This document shows, in pieces, positions 12,901-27,900 of a stretch of DNA of 64,000 nucleotides. This DNA comes from Dromaius novaehollandiae (Eukaryota > Chordata > Aves > Casuariiformes > Dromaiidae): the NCBI RefSeq assembly GCF_036370855.1, contig NC_088108.1, forward strand, positions 11,121,448-11,185,447. The letters run 5' to 3'. Below the pieces are notes generated by a model. The model was not told the DNA's origin. It searched no databases and was given only the letters and a program-made list of their open reading frames with translations. The first letter of the stretch is position 1. Each line of letters opens with the position of its first letter. Position numbers and translations under genes: made by a program.

Positions 12901-15900
12901 TTTCTTTTTAAAATTCTTTCTTTCACTCTCATGTATCCAGACACAGCTTGAACTGGAAGGACCAGACCCTTTACTCATGCTCTGCATATATGACTGATGG
13001 AGTACTCCATTTCAAAAATACTGCTCCTGCAGAAGTCATATTCAGGAACATCATCTGTTGCATTCTCCCCACCTTCCAAAAGAGCCCAAGCAGATAACAG
13101 GCATCTGGCAGCCAGAACTTCTCAGACCAGCGCAAAGAAGAGGTTTAAATGATTACATAAGAAAGAGAAATATATGATCTCAACCGAAAAAAACTGAAAG
13201 CATCATAGTATCTTATCCATTCCAGGCTAGTAAAGTCGTTTGTAAATTCAGTAGCAGGTAGCCACAGAGCACAGAGTATCTGAATGAAATAGCTTCTCTT
13301 CCACAAATCCAACCCAAGGAAAGGACGAACCTGAAAAATCTCTTCTCAGTCAATAAATTCAAATAGGATAGGACTAAAATCCATCTAGTTTGCTTGGGAC
13401 AAGAAGTCAATAATGATGTAACACCTCCAAACTGAAAACAAGGAACATGTTATTTCACTTAGGAATTAAAATGGCCTTGTTGAAGCACAATTCAGCAAGA
13501 AGGGAATCCACAACAGATGTCCCCATTTAAGCTAGAATTGTCCACATAGTACACTTCTCAGACACTTGAGCTTTGCACCCTCTGGAAAGGGGCTATGTGT
13601 CACCTAATTTGACAGGATCTACTACAATACGGTCATCACCCTAAAATGGGAATCTTGATGCAAATAAATACCATCAAATGCACCAATTCAGCCTTCTCCA
13701 AAACTCTGATAAATGTAAATATGTATCATTATAAGCAAATTTGTCTTTACAGAGCATAAGAAAAACTCTAAATTCTATATGTCCTAGTACACTGATGAGT
13801 ATGATCAGATCTTACTGTACTGTTACTAATGAGACTAAGATAATTAAAGAGAGTAAAACAAAGCAAAAAAAAATACTTATATCCAGTTAGTATGCAGACG
13901 GCAATTTTCAAATAGAAAAATAAAGGTGATGTACGCCCAGCTCTAATAGAAAAGTGAATAAAGCAGGATGATTAACTTCCCCCATCTCATTTAAAAATTC
14001 AAGCCTCACTCACTAATAAAGCTAAAAATACAAAACCTAAAATATTGCCTGAAATCAAACGTAGCCCTTTTGCTTTTAGGAGTTTCCTCTCCCATAACAT
14101 AAAGTTGGTTGAGAAAGGGTATCAAACACCATTCTGGTTATACTAAAAGGCTTTCCCTTTATCCTTCCATAAATTCACATATTAATCATTTCTCCTTTTC
14201 GGTAAGCTGCTGAAAAACCACAAACATTTTCTAGTTTCCTGAAGAAATTTTTTGTAGCTGATAAAACAGCATGAAGTTTACTTGAACTGCTATTCCTTGG
14301 AGACCTCTTTATTAATGTTAAATATTTTATTTTCTGTTATTCCAGTTGAAAAACAAAAGAAACATGTTAAAAGCTATTCAACAAAACCGCCTTTTATCAG
14401 TAGGCAGACATGTCCTCCCCACCCACCTTTTTTAAACTACCTCCACTGATTGTTTAAGAAATCTTTTGCACCTGAAGATAAGTGAAGGCCTGCTGGGTGT
14501 CCCAATGGTGATGGTCTTTTTTGCTGTTACCGAATGGATCTGAATGTTACTGAATGGGCTAATAGGGTCTGAAACTAGACAGTGCAAAAACAGAAGAATG
14601 TAAACTTTGTAAATTGTGATTACATAAACTTATTTACTTTCCTGCATGAGTTTGAGGTTCCATAATTAAATTGAAGAACACAGTTGTACAACCAACAACT
14701 ATAATATCCTCAACGAATTTATCCAAGTAAATGTGAAACTTCAAAATACTTGCCATGACATAAAATTCAGGCCAGAAACAAGAGAAAAGGCATGATGCAT
14801 GCTCATAAGCCAAAGTTAAGTTAATGCAGGAGAACTGAGAAGTCTAAACAGCTATATTAGTTCTTCAAGAAGGTGGTAGTAGAGTGAGGACAATTACAGG
14901 ATCATCAGACTTCATTATCTTTTACTAACAGTTTTAGGCCTAGAAATTACAATAATTATGTGGGTTTGCTGTTTTGAGGGACCTGTTCTTAAAGACCAAT
15001 GAAGATCAGTGACTCCCACATGTTAAAGAACATACAGAGTGCTCTCCAAAAAAAGGGGAAAGAGAGGCAGTGAGCACAGCTTGCCACTAACTACATGAGA
15101 GTTATGATGACTTCTCATTATGTCATATCTTCCCACCCCTCAATCGCTTTTGGACAGGGTCTGGCTTTCATGTATGTTTACAGAGCACCTAGCACAATAA
15201 GCCTGCTCACTTTCAGGGCCTACAGATCCCAATTAAATACAAATAAACTGACATTGCTGCATGTCAATTAAACTAAAATAGATATGGAAATGTTGTTCAG
15301 AAAACAGGCTAAGTAAAGATAAGATTTTGCTAAAAAGCAGATGACAATTTTACTGTAAAATCACAAAAGTTAAAATACACCTTAGTTCAAGTTTACACAC
15401 GTTATAAACATCTAGCAGTCATAGGATTGCATCAACCAAAAAAGAACAAATGAGAAAACAGAAAGAAGTTTAAAGGAAATATCCCAGCAAGAAAACAAGC
15501 GATCCAGACTCTTCCAGTACCTTAAAAGGGATTTCTCAGAGGCATGGATTTCTAAGTGTACTGCCCTTGAAACTTACCTAGGAACACCATCTTTTACAAC
15601 AGCCTCTGACTTGTGGGTGTCTAATAAATTTGAAACTCACGTCTCTTTCTAACTGCTAGAGGATGAAAGCAGCTTTCAAGCAGTCACTTAATATAGGTAA
15701 TTTATCATAATACGCTTGGGGATACCTTGGAATGTTAACTTAATAAAGAGACTGTGCAGCACCCTCAGATATATTATAGTTGTGACACAAACTGAATATT
15801 CTTTCTTCCGACTTCTAAGCATGAGTGCATATGGAATATTTGCATGATGAGATTTAGAGATTTATCTGAATAGCAGGCATTACTTATAAGAACAAATACT

Positions 15901-18900
15901 GGATGAATCAAGGAATATGTATAACGAGTGTTTAATTTCTAGCATGCCAGCTTGAAAACAAAAAGGTCAGTGGAAAACCAGTATCTGTAAGATGAGAAAT
16001 GAGGAGAGTCTACAAAATGAGTTGGTAAGTAGTCAAGTTCCTTTAAAAACTACTGCTATACTTTACATCATTGCTGGTAAACGGCAAAAACTTAATGAGC
16101 AAAACTATACCATATAAGACGGTTAAGGCAATATAGAAAAACTGGTAATTACCTCTGCTTCGGTTATAAAAATATTCTTCTAATAACAAAGACTTAATCT
16201 GTCACCTTTCACAACCCAATAAAGTGATATTGTAACTCTCCTCTTCCACTGGTGAATTTAATGAAAATATTGTTTTACCAAGTTTTACCATATCCCATGT
16301 CTTGTTTTAGAAAATCACTTCTCCCCCATCTGCTGAAATACAACAGATATGAATACTTTTCAGATGAAATACTGCATTCAACATTAGGGAAAATATTCAT
16401 TTTATTTGATCTGCGTACTTTACCCTAAAACATAAAAGTCAAGGGAAAGTTCATACCTGAGGCCGCATTCTTGGGTTCCATCTGACATAGTAGTTCACCC
16501 ATAGTTCCAAATGGTTCAGACTGGCTACAGGATACAGGACGTGGTTTTCGTAGTTTACGTAGAAAGGATTTGTAAATTCATCTAATTGACTGTTTATATA
16601 GGACCACAGTGATACAGTCTTTGTGCTTACCTCCTGATTAAGTAATAGAAAACATTTAAGTATAAGGATTGCAAAATCTTAAAATAGGACAGTAATTACG
16701 TATCAGTAAATTCCTCTATGAAGATTATCTTATTTACAACAAAATGGCAAGCCCTCTGAAAACATTTCCAATAGCTGGTAATTGAACAGTCTTAAAATGT
16801 TACCAAAACTTTTAACTTTTCTCCCCTCTCAAAGCTAACCGAGAAAGAAGATTCAAGCATATTATTCTCAGAGACAAGGTCTTGTTGAGCAGAAGACGGC
16901 TGTACTACTCATAACTTAACAGCAATGCCTACAGCCACTGAAATCTATGGTTATGCACTGACCAAGAAGATTTAGAATTAAAAATTAGCTTTGAAAAGAA
17001 AATCAGAATATGAGAGAATAAGAGAGTATGTAGTTTGGAAGATCCTAAACAGCATCTGTGGAAAATAATTACTCTGTTCTCCCATCCATACTATTCACTC
17101 CTATATAAAGAGATATTATACTTCAAAATACTGATTTTAGCTTTGTTTGCATTTGCGAAACTTACATTATACAAAATCTAATCACCATAAACATGGTTGG
17201 ATCAAAGTTCAAAATCTGAACTTAAAATCAGATTCATTTTGCAATTTTACACTCCTGCAGTGTTGTAAAGCATGTGTTTCTACTACTGCTGTGTCTTAAA
17301 TTGCATTTCTTTGAGAATTGCATCTGACTATTCATTTATGAAAGAAAGCTATCTGGAAACCATGCATTTACTGAGAATGCGTTACTCAGCTCCATCTTGT
17401 GGTATACGCATGCAATTTTTGCCTACAGAAACAGAGACACAAACCACAAAAATAACAAAGCTAGGTACACCGAGGAATAGTTACTTGCTTTAATGCAAAT
17501 AGGAAGTATTAAAAAAAAATAAAGCCACAAGTAAGTAAAAGTACACTTGGAGTATTAACAAATAATTTTTTTTAAACCACTTTTTTCCAAATGCAAAGTA
17601 CTTCACAGAGTCCTAACTTCATTCATTTACATATTTTAAATTTCCCCTTAGTCTTCAGCCACAACTTCCACCAAATTATGTCCTCAAGTGACCTGCAAAG
17701 TCATCCATGGGAGTTCCTCTAGGAGCAGCAAATGCAACATTACTTGACAACGCATATTTAAAAGTCTGTATGTTGGCTAGAAATATCTGAAATAGGATTT
17801 TATAGAACTCAAAAAAACCCCCCTGCACATAATAATTAAAGAAAATGAGCAGTACCTCATTTCATAATGGGGTATTCAGTATGTATGTCTCATGCCATGA
17901 TAATTGCATCTCTAGGCTGTTTTTTAAGTCTATGTGACAAATGTATCCAAAAAGCAAATTAAAAGTTCTTTGGTCTTGTATTCTAAGCACTTCCATATAA
18001 AAACAACAAATTAAGAATGTGAATTACAACAGTTATTTACCTCTTTCACTCTCTCTTTTTCACAGTTGCATAAGAAAGTCCCAAAGAGACAACTATAAAG
18101 GTGATCCAGAATGGTGATCAAAAATAATTCATTGAATTCAAAGGCTGCAGGAAACTGAAATAAGAAATTTGGTAAAGTTATTCAAATGGTTTTTTTTCTT
18201 TAGTGACTATTTTCAGGAAAACTCAGCAATTGCAGTAATCCCCACTGCATTAATACATTTCACCCATTTATTTCGTTATAATATTCCTCAGATACAAACC
18301 TTATATTCATTATGTAAGCATATTAAAGTACAGGCATGGAATCATTGGCTAAAGTGAAACTTTACACAAAGTTACACACTTGAGACAAAGCAATTCATTA
18401 TAAGGAACCCCACCTGAGAGTATCCTGTTCTAACTCAACAAAAACACTGGGCTTAACATGTTTTGTTTGTCTTGTTACAGGACAACAAATCATTTGGGGG
18501 GGGGGGTAGGGGAGATAACATTTAAGAGCTTTGTTTCCTATTCTAACATGTAATAAATTGAATAATCAAGACTACTGCACATACAGTGTGCTTAACGTAT
18601 TTAAAATGTTTCTTTCACTTTCCATCCAAATAAGGTTATTTTTCTCCATTTCATCCCTTCAGTTCACCATCAGCTATGTACAATAATCCTCTAATCCCTC
18701 TTCTTTCTATAATAGAATGTAAATCCTATATATCTGAAATGAAAAAATTGTTAATCCACTGATCACCATTAGGTATTTTATTCATAAGTAGAAGTTACCT
18801 GATATATTTTAGAAAAACTGCAAAAAATTTGAAAACAAAACTTTCAAGATTTATCTTAATATGTAGTGCTTCAAAAATCATAAAAGAAGAAATAAATATA

Positions 18901-21900
18901 AACTGCATGGGCTGCTACCTATCCAGATGGGAAAGATCCTTCTTTAATCAAATTTTATGACAGGACTACATATGACAACGGCTTGACAGTGCAAAATAAA
19001 TGCACTCAATATAACAACAGTTTCAAACACAGAAACAGAATGAAAAACATGCAAGAGAAAAAACAACAATTTAAGAAGATTAAAGGAAAATTTTAAAAGT
19101 AACACTTCTCTCACTACCTTGAAGGTGAATGTTTTAAGAGAGTGATTTTCAGGACAAATGAAATAAACTTTGTTCATTCATAACTGAAGGAGCAAATCTT
19201 TGCAGAAGGCTAAAAATAGGTATTACAGATTCATAATGAACAATTTCCTCCTATAGGCAGAAATCTCAAGTCTGTATTTCAGGTATGAAGAAAGCAGCAG
19301 ACTGCGTTCTGTTATCCATGACACCCTGACTCTGAGTGACTCAGTGGCTATGTTAAATTAAAAAAAAAGAAAAGAAAGAAAGAAAAAAAGAGAAACAAAA
19401 ATTCCCCCCCCACAAGTACAGTTAGGAGGAATAAACCAGTCATTGGGATGAACTGGTGGATCCAGAAAGTCCTTTTCAATGTCACCTATGATTTATGAAG
19501 GGTAAATGTCTACTCATGTTGAAAGGAAGGAGTTCAATAGCACAGTGGTTGTGCTTTTATTAAAACCAGAAGGATCTGTATTTTAAGAAATGTTCTTTTA
19601 TTAGAATATTGATTGAAATTAAATATTGCAAAAACATCCTCCTTCCAACACTTCTAAAGCTAAGATATTTATAGCAACTTTCAACTGAAAATTTTTAATA
19701 TAGAAATCATCAGTATCACTTCTCACAGATTGGATGAAGCCTTCCTTCTTGTGACTCTCCTGTGGATTATGCAGTCTCCCATAGTATGGTGAGCTCACAC
19801 TGGGATTTCTCTCTCGAATCACCAATTTGTATTTCTTTACCCCGCTATTTGTTTTCATAAAACACAAAGGAACTTAAGATCAAATTCTCTTTTTCAGTTA
19901 CACTCAAAAGTTATCACTAACAGCACTTACTTTTCCTAAAGTAAATCAGGCTGAAACTCAATTACAATTTGTCCATGTTAACATCACAACTATGATTTAA
20001 AATATATATCTATAAACAGAATCTGATAAGCAGGTCTGCCAAAGTAAGACTGGAGAAAATCCAGTGGGTTTCAGACCTCAGTCTCCTTCTTCCAACCCAA
20101 TGCAGCAACCAGATACAGAGAACAAAAACAATTTGCAAAGGTCCAAAGTGATATTTGGAAATAACTTTGAAGACAAAGCCTCTCCTAAAGGGACTCTCTT
20201 TAACTGAAAACACTTAATGAGCCTTGTCACATTAGGGTTCTGCACTGTGATGGGTCCATACTAATCAGACGGAGACCGACATGGCAGTTATTCCAATCCA
20301 GAAAAGCATATTCAAACTTCCATACATCAGTGGTTACACTCTGACTAATTTATTAATAAGCGATAGCACGTTATTGAAACCCCATCTTTGGATACAAGAG
20401 TGGTACTGTTGGAGCTGATGTATCAAGACCGTAAAGCTTCTATTACTGCTGCTGAAAAATCACTGACCTAAAAATTCTTTCCTCTGTAGTTCCAAGCCCA
20501 TTAGCATCTGTTTGAAGATTCAGGTGGAAAAAATCCCCAAATGAAAATTTCCTTTCTGTCAAATCCACTAATTGTGAGAGAACACATGGGTCATTAAAAT
20601 CTCCCACCTAATGCTACTGGATTTAGGGTTTTTTTTTTTTGGTAAAGGAGGTATTTACCAGAAGAATTCTCTTGTTTCTTTGACAATGCCAAGCGGCATC
20701 TGATTCAGAGCCATGCAAAATAAACTTGCTTTTGAATTTTATGCTTAATAAACTCATTCTGTACTACAGTAATATTTACAGTTGAAACACTTGCTAAATA
20801 ATTCTTATGACTGTGGAGTTGGACTGAATTAACTTCACTGAACGCTAGATATTTTAACAGAGCACTTTACTGAAACCAATGAACAATGCATTTCTGGCAA
20901 CAGATGATATCTGGTAAAAAACAGGATGCAAATTTCTACCAATTATAAACATACCTTACTCCTATGCAGGTACTGCATATTAAAGGTAGGCAGATATTAC
21001 TTGAACTATAATACTACAAGCAAATTTTACAGTTTTGTTTCATTTTTAACAGGGCATCAGTATTTCATCTCCTTGAAATACTTCAGATTATTTGTGAGCT
21101 TCCTAATTTGAGACCTACTATTCAAAATCATCAGAATTTATAAACAGAGAGGGGAAATAGCTTCGCCATATTTTTTTATTAAAATCTGCTATCAATATGC
21201 TTCTCTCAAGTTCTCTATTACTGTATTTTGTGTGTCATCAAGACCAGAAAAAACACGGGAAAATATACGGTTGTCCAGGATGAAGTTTCATTGTCTGAAG
21301 CCATCCAGAAATTTGTATCTTAGTGGGAAGCTGGAGACTCTCTCAATATATTAAGTTGAACATTTTAAGAATGTAACTCTCAGAACATGAGAAAAAAAAT
21401 CTGCTTGCTTTTAGCCCTCCCCCCCGCTTTTCACATATGTTTACCATAGATTCTAAGGCACAAAACAAGCACTGTTTTACATAGGGGTAAAAGAGAATCT
21501 TGATCTTCCCAAGTCCATGTCAAGGTAATCACAGCTTTCACATATATTCTCTAGGTGTTGAAGTCAGCTAAAAAAGAAAAATAAGTGGACAAGAACTCTC
21601 TAAGAATGATGTTTCAATTTTTCCTGCTGTAACATTAATGATTTTTCAATGCCACTGCTGTTCATGAATTGCAGAATGGTTTCTGAATCCAGGTTTTGAA
21701 CAGATGTGGTACTGGCAAAATGTTCCAGTCATCCCCCCTCTTTTTTTAAACTAGAGAGAACCTAACTGTTTATAGGAAGAAATAGGAGGCAGCAAGGGAG
21801 ATCACAAAAATAGAAGAGACTGCTCTCAATTAAGGATCTCCCCAGAGAACTTTTGTTCCTACCAGGTGCTTAGAACTGCTTCTCTTTGCTATTGTCATTA

Positions 21901-24900
21901 GCATTCCTCTGAGAGGGACAACATTTTTCATTTATTTTCTCCAGCTGTATTCAACAGCATATTAATGCTGAAATACAGATACACAGAAGGAGAAAGTTTT
22001 CAAGGGACTCTGGACAATGGTCCAGCATTATAACAGGAAGCTTCCATAAAACACAGAAGATCATTGTTTCAAATGTAAGTTTTGGAAACTACAACGCAAG
22101 TAAGCTTATAAGCATCACATTCAGAACAAGACGACTGAGGATCTGGAAGTACTAGCATCATATGAGATTCCACCACCTTTACTTTCCTTTCTTCAAATCC
22201 AGTCACATACTACACAGACTTTTGTATAACAGATTTTACCATAAGAGCACAGATCTATATTAGGCTTCAAGGGGTGGGGAAAAAAGAAAAAAAAAGGAGA
22301 AAGAAAAAAAAAGAGTCAAGAACTTCTAAGTTACTTGGAAATAAAGTCTTCATTTGTTATTTCAGTAACCCCATTAAAGAACAGCAATATAAAAGCACAT
22401 AAAAATATTAAGTTCATGCTCATGGAGGTACAAACAAGGAGAAAATTAACATTAAAGCATATCTATAATTTAAAACAGCAGTGAAATTTTTGAGAATTTT
22501 AATATTCTGACACCTTAAATACCACAAATTGGAAAGATCTCCCTGATCCAGAGGTAAAAGCAATGGTAGAAATGAGAAAACTATCTGAGAATAGGTTGGT
22601 ATGTTAGAAACACCCTCCTGTACACATACACAGTGCCAGCATCAACTTAGATTTCATATTTGAGGCACACCGAGAAGGACCCTGAGTTCACAATCAGCCT
22701 GGATTTTTGCTTTCTCTGAAGCACAATATAAATCCATACGAACACTTGCACCATCAGTGAAAAGGCAATGCAAATCATTTATCTTATCAATAATCCTCAT
22801 TTATTTAATCAGAGAATCCTTTGAAAGCCTATTTTAAACACAAAGAATTCTTGGCATTTTAGTCTCCGTTTAACACTTCTACTCTATCTCCTTGTATTTC
22901 ACTTTGAGCAAAAAGTTTCCCTATAGCACGTGCACTGTGCAGCCATAGTGCAAGCAGCTTCATCCAAACATGCAACTGCTCTGAGAAGAAATGTATTCTC
23001 CTACATGAATTACTTTTCCAAGATAAAGACTGAGACCTCATAGAAATATACTCTTTGGAATCTTACCTGCTTTGTCATTTGCCAAACGCAGTCAATGAAC
23101 TGAAGGAAAATGGGAGATCTATCTGCATCAGCATGGTCATCATCTCCATGTCCTACTCGCTGAAAGTCAGAACAAAATTTTCATTTCAGTCTAGTGTATT
23201 TACAGTACCATCCCAACACTTCAAAGCTCAGCAACTCTTAAATGTGTTCCCAAAGATGAGCATGACAAGCATACCTTCCATAATGCTAACCTGTATTTTT
23301 CTACCAACTAAAAATGCATCCCAATATTAATTTATGGATATGCCTTTGCTGTTGCACAGGGCTGAAAAGGTACTCAGTCAACAAAGCTGTCCTCACTGGT
23401 CTTTTTTTTTTTTTCCCCATGTGAATGGCCCATTGAACTTTCAAATGCACATTAATTTAAAAATTCCAAGTATAATCATATTTTGGAATAGATTATATCA
23501 TTCATCATTTCATTAGCATATTCTCTCATCCATCAGGAAGGAAATGACGTGAATTGGCCATATTATAGAAGCAAAGAAAAATGCTGACTGGAAGGAATCT
23601 CGAGAGGATATCATGAGGAAACTTCTACCATTTCTGACACCTGTTTGGGGAGGTGGTGGAGTCTCCATCAGTGAGTATCTTGAAGAATAATTAGCAACTT
23701 AATCTACTGCTTTTTTACTGTTACCATAGGAAAAATTTTCCTTTGTGTCTATCTTAAATTTCTGTTTTCGTTATTCAGATATGCAGCTTTTCATCTCAGC
23801 CATAGCAGACATGGAGAAGACATAGCTCCTATTCAAAGACCAGTTTGTTGTCCTTTAATTGCCATGGATGACAGCTGATGGAGCTTGTGAACGTTCAGAT
23901 ACTTCTCTGAAGAACTGCTACCTCGCCCCCTGTTCCCCATCTTTCAGTGCACAGCTGTTTATTTCTGCCAACAGGCAAAACTGGAAGGTATTTAGTAAAA
24001 CTGTACTGGAACAATGATTCTTCCACATCTACCAGCCAGGACAACATGTCATTTCACCTAAACCACCCTAGAGTCAGACCCCACAAAGTATCATAGTAAT
24101 TTATGTCCTAACTCCACACTAGCCTATGGTTTAAATAAACACGGTGACCTCAAATCAGAGTAGTGGCTCCAGCGATTTTACCTACTGGACACTTCAACTG
24201 TTTTCCTATTCATAAGATTGTTAAAGATGAGAGAATGTGCTACATCCCCTTTTCCTCTTCAAAAAAGTCTTTTTTTTTTTTTTTTAAACTATTTGGTTTA
24301 AACTGCTTCATTCTTATGTACTTAATATTAGTCATACTTGTTGCCCATTCCTCACATAGGTTTCCTGTCAAAAATGAACAGCTCACAATTCTCCTCTACC
24401 TGTGATCTGACTCACACACACCATTGAAAGAACATTACAAATAGTAACTAAAATGCAAAATCTGATGAAAAAATATGCTATTCAAAGTAAAAAGCCATGA
24501 AAGTGACAAGCGGCAGATTAATTCTTTCAGCTTACCATTGCAAATCGGTGTCCAAAACTTATCCATTCTTTCTCTACAAGAATTTCAAATCCCTTGATAG
24601 TTCTGTAATAGCTGTCCAGCATAAGCATGGCTAGAGCAGTGAGCTGGGCAGTTCGATCCCAGCCATCACTGCAATGTACTACCACAGATGTTTTACCAGA
24701 TTCAATTTTATCGGCAATTCTTACTGCTCCAGCAAGAAGCATCTAAATAAACAAAAATAAACAAGCATATTAAATGCAAACCAAAACTCTATAAAATTCT
24801 AACTTTTTTGTAATCTTGGGTTACTATATTTCAAGTTTTCAGATTAAAAACACAATCATCTTGACACCACTGCTTTATATTACAGATTTCCAAGTGGTGA

Positions 24901-27900
24901 TACACATACTAATAGAGATTCAAAAAAAAATTCCTAAATGATGTGTGATCTGTTGTCCAGGAGACAGTCCTTACCTGTTCTCCATTATTAGTGATACCTA
25001 GAAAGAGAAGCTGGGAACCCCTTCTCCAAATTATATCTGAAAGTCCGTATCATTATGAAAACAGAAACAAATACTATAACCTATTCAGGAGGCTGAAGAA
25101 CAATCTCAATGTTTTCAAAATTCATTCTCATAGCAAACAATCACTCTTTCTTCCTCAGCTTTCAGTTCTTCTAAGATTAGAGAAAGGGAGAAACCGTCCA
25201 GCTAATCAAAATCAAAACACAACCCAAACAAAAACCGAGACTGCTGGCTGGGAGTCTGTGCTGATTTGTTAGTGCATGAAGGATGCACAATATTCATCTC
25301 ATGAGCAGCCCATTAATAACCTAGGTTCAGAAGCATGCTGGGGAGCATAGGGATAGAGAGGGCACAGGACTGAGATCACTTGTGTGAACTTGCTATTATT
25401 CTCGCCCCAAAACTCTCAGTCGTGTTCTCTTGAGATGATCTTTAGATTTTTAAGCTTGAATAATCTCTCTCCTGTAAAGAGCTGTCTCCATAACATAGCC
25501 TGCCATGGTACTGAGAAGTACATGAAAAGCAGATGGAATAGTACAACAGAAAAGATTCTTATCTTTGCATTCCAGCATCAGAAAATGAAATCTTGCAAAA
25601 CACTTGTATTTTTTCCTTTCCTGGCATGTAAAAACATCTTCTTGAAAGCAGAAAAGCCTGTACCCACTGGAGTAACTGTGCACAAGCCCAGTCTTAAAAG
25701 ACCATCCATGTTTTAGAGAAAAGTTTTCATTGATTATATATTTTATGGTAAAACTCAAGGATGCCAGGGTGGAAATACTGAGAAACAATATAAAAGCTTG
25801 TATGAGAGAACAGAGCTTGTGACCTGAACTAGTTAATTGCCAATTACTTCAGTCACAGACAAAGCTCTGCTGCACTAGAAAAGTGCAAGTATTAAAAGAT
25901 CTTCAACAGAAGCAGAAAAATAATCTACATAATATAGGTATATAGTAGCTCACTTTATATTGTCCTAAATACAGATGCCTGTGGAGGAGTACTGCAGAAA
26001 ATACACGGAGAGAATAGATAGGCAATAAGCAGAGAATGGGAGAAGGAAAACCGACTTACTATTGTTCAGTAAACGTCTATGGAGTAAATGAGGCATTATA
26101 TTCTACTCTGGACAAAAGTCTCTAACAAATGAACAGCTTCTTCCACAAAGTAATAATATTCTTTACAGATATTTCAAAACATACCAACAACCGCACTATT
26201 TTAGTTAAAGCTATTAATGAATAACTGGCTTTTGATTCATTTCAAAAATGAGAATTGGTTTAAAAATAATTAATAGCAGAAGTTCTCCTCTGAAAAGACT
26301 TAGAAGATAGCTTGGAGAACATGAGGAAACATCCTGGTGTGCAAAAAGCAGCAGGTGACTACACTCATGTTGTATTGCTCTCTTCATACACTCAGAATGT
26401 TACTGGTGCCTCCCAAGATACTCCCAATCTAATGCTAATTTCATCTGTGAAACAGTGACATAAAGGTTCACTTCTGATATTATTCTAAGCTGAGAAACCC
26501 CACTGAAGTCAGCAGCATTGAGAGGCAAATACCGGGCCCCAAGACTCCACTTTTACAAACAGACCGTTGTATTTAAAGTCAGACTGGTAAGAAACGGTTT
26601 CTAGACCCTCAGATTCCCAAAGCTGTTTTAGAATATTCCAACTTCAAGAAAACAAGAAAGTTAAACTCTTATCAAAACATCATTATATTTGCTTAATTCT
26701 TAATTTAAGTGTTTGCTCCCTCTACTGGTTCTTCTGCAGAAGTCAGCAGGCACAGTTAATTGAGGAGTAGAACTAATGAGCAATCCAAAACATGTTTTGC
26801 ATGAGTGACATTTGAGCCAATTGCTAATAAAACATATTCCTCTCCATCCATATTCATCATAAATGGAAGAGTGAATGTGATACTGAAATAATCTATTCTA
26901 AAAGCATTTCAGAGGTTATTGAAACAGACTGTAAACTGAATATGATAGCAATTTATTTTAAGATTATGTTAAATAATAGAGCAGATTATAACCCAGTAAA
27001 GCACACACTATAAACAGCCCATGAAAATGTAGGCATCCAACACATGAACACTAACATTGCTTTGAAGGAGGGAAGGATGAGAAAGATTACAGAATTTAAG
27101 CTGAGGTCTTTGGCAGTTGTTCCAATACAATCTGAAGTTCTCAGGGCAGTTTTCCAAAAAGCAGGGAAAACCCTGGACTGCACACAAGTATTCTCTCTCA
27201 GGAGAATAAAGTGTTGTCCAACACTGAATACGACACTGTACTATCAGGAATTAACTCATTACTTAACTCAATACACACAAGCTGAAATACAAAAAAGTTA
27301 TTATGGAATGGATATATACTTTATTTAAAATGCTAAGTGACCATTTTAAAATTAAGCTTTTTTACAAGATTATGTTGATCAAAGACGTAGTTAAATCTAG
27401 ACATAATTTTAGTAGTATTTTCAGAAATTCAAGTAAAAAAATGTTTAAAAAACAACTGGTTTTTCACATCAAAAGTGTCTTACTCTTATATATTCCAACC
27501 AGTGTGTGGAGTCCACATTTGATAACCATCGAGTCTCATCAATAGTAGGATAAACTATTTCTTTAAGTTTACGCAGCGATTCTCTCATTACATGTATATT
27601 ATGTATTTCCAGAAAGACCAGCTCTGCATTTGGGTAGGCACTTTCACTTTCATATCCTCCACCTTTTGCCTGCCATTCAAAAGATAAAAATAAAGAAAGG
27701 AACATGTGTAAGTTCAGTATAAATTCGAAAAAGTTATTTTGGTCAGGTTTTAGGATTTGGGGAGAGAAAGTATTATTTTAGCACAAATAAAAAACATTCT
27801 TAGCACTTGCTTTTCCAAAAAGTACCAGGCTTTTTATAGATGAAATAAATCCTAATTTTAATATACTGTATTTAATAACACATCCCCCAAATTTCCCCTT

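Larger units (their letters stand above)
3948..16456 (-). other. MTMR1: MTMR1 intron 14, the largest intron (12.5 kb)
   Basis: GT-AG intron with no recognisable exon on either strand. The longest chance ORF (7660-8070, 136 codons) resembles no family I know. Contents: a MIR-like fragment near 6650-6720, the long inverted repeat at 9438-9544, T-runs near 10231-10247 and 12484-12502, a short (AC)n, and a turtle/bird-type old repeat fragment near 15135-15245. Confidence 0.85.

Noticed and set aside
23575-23695. Possible CR1 LINE fragment (GGTGGTGGAGTCTCCATC and CTGGAAGGAATCTCGAGAG)
   Set aside because: The two pieces would have to lie in opposite orientations relative to the CR1 consensus as I remember it, and each is short.
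25384-25788. Overlapping 110- and 112-codon ORFs on opposite strands
   Set aside because: Both are intronic, with no recognisable protein features and no splice support.
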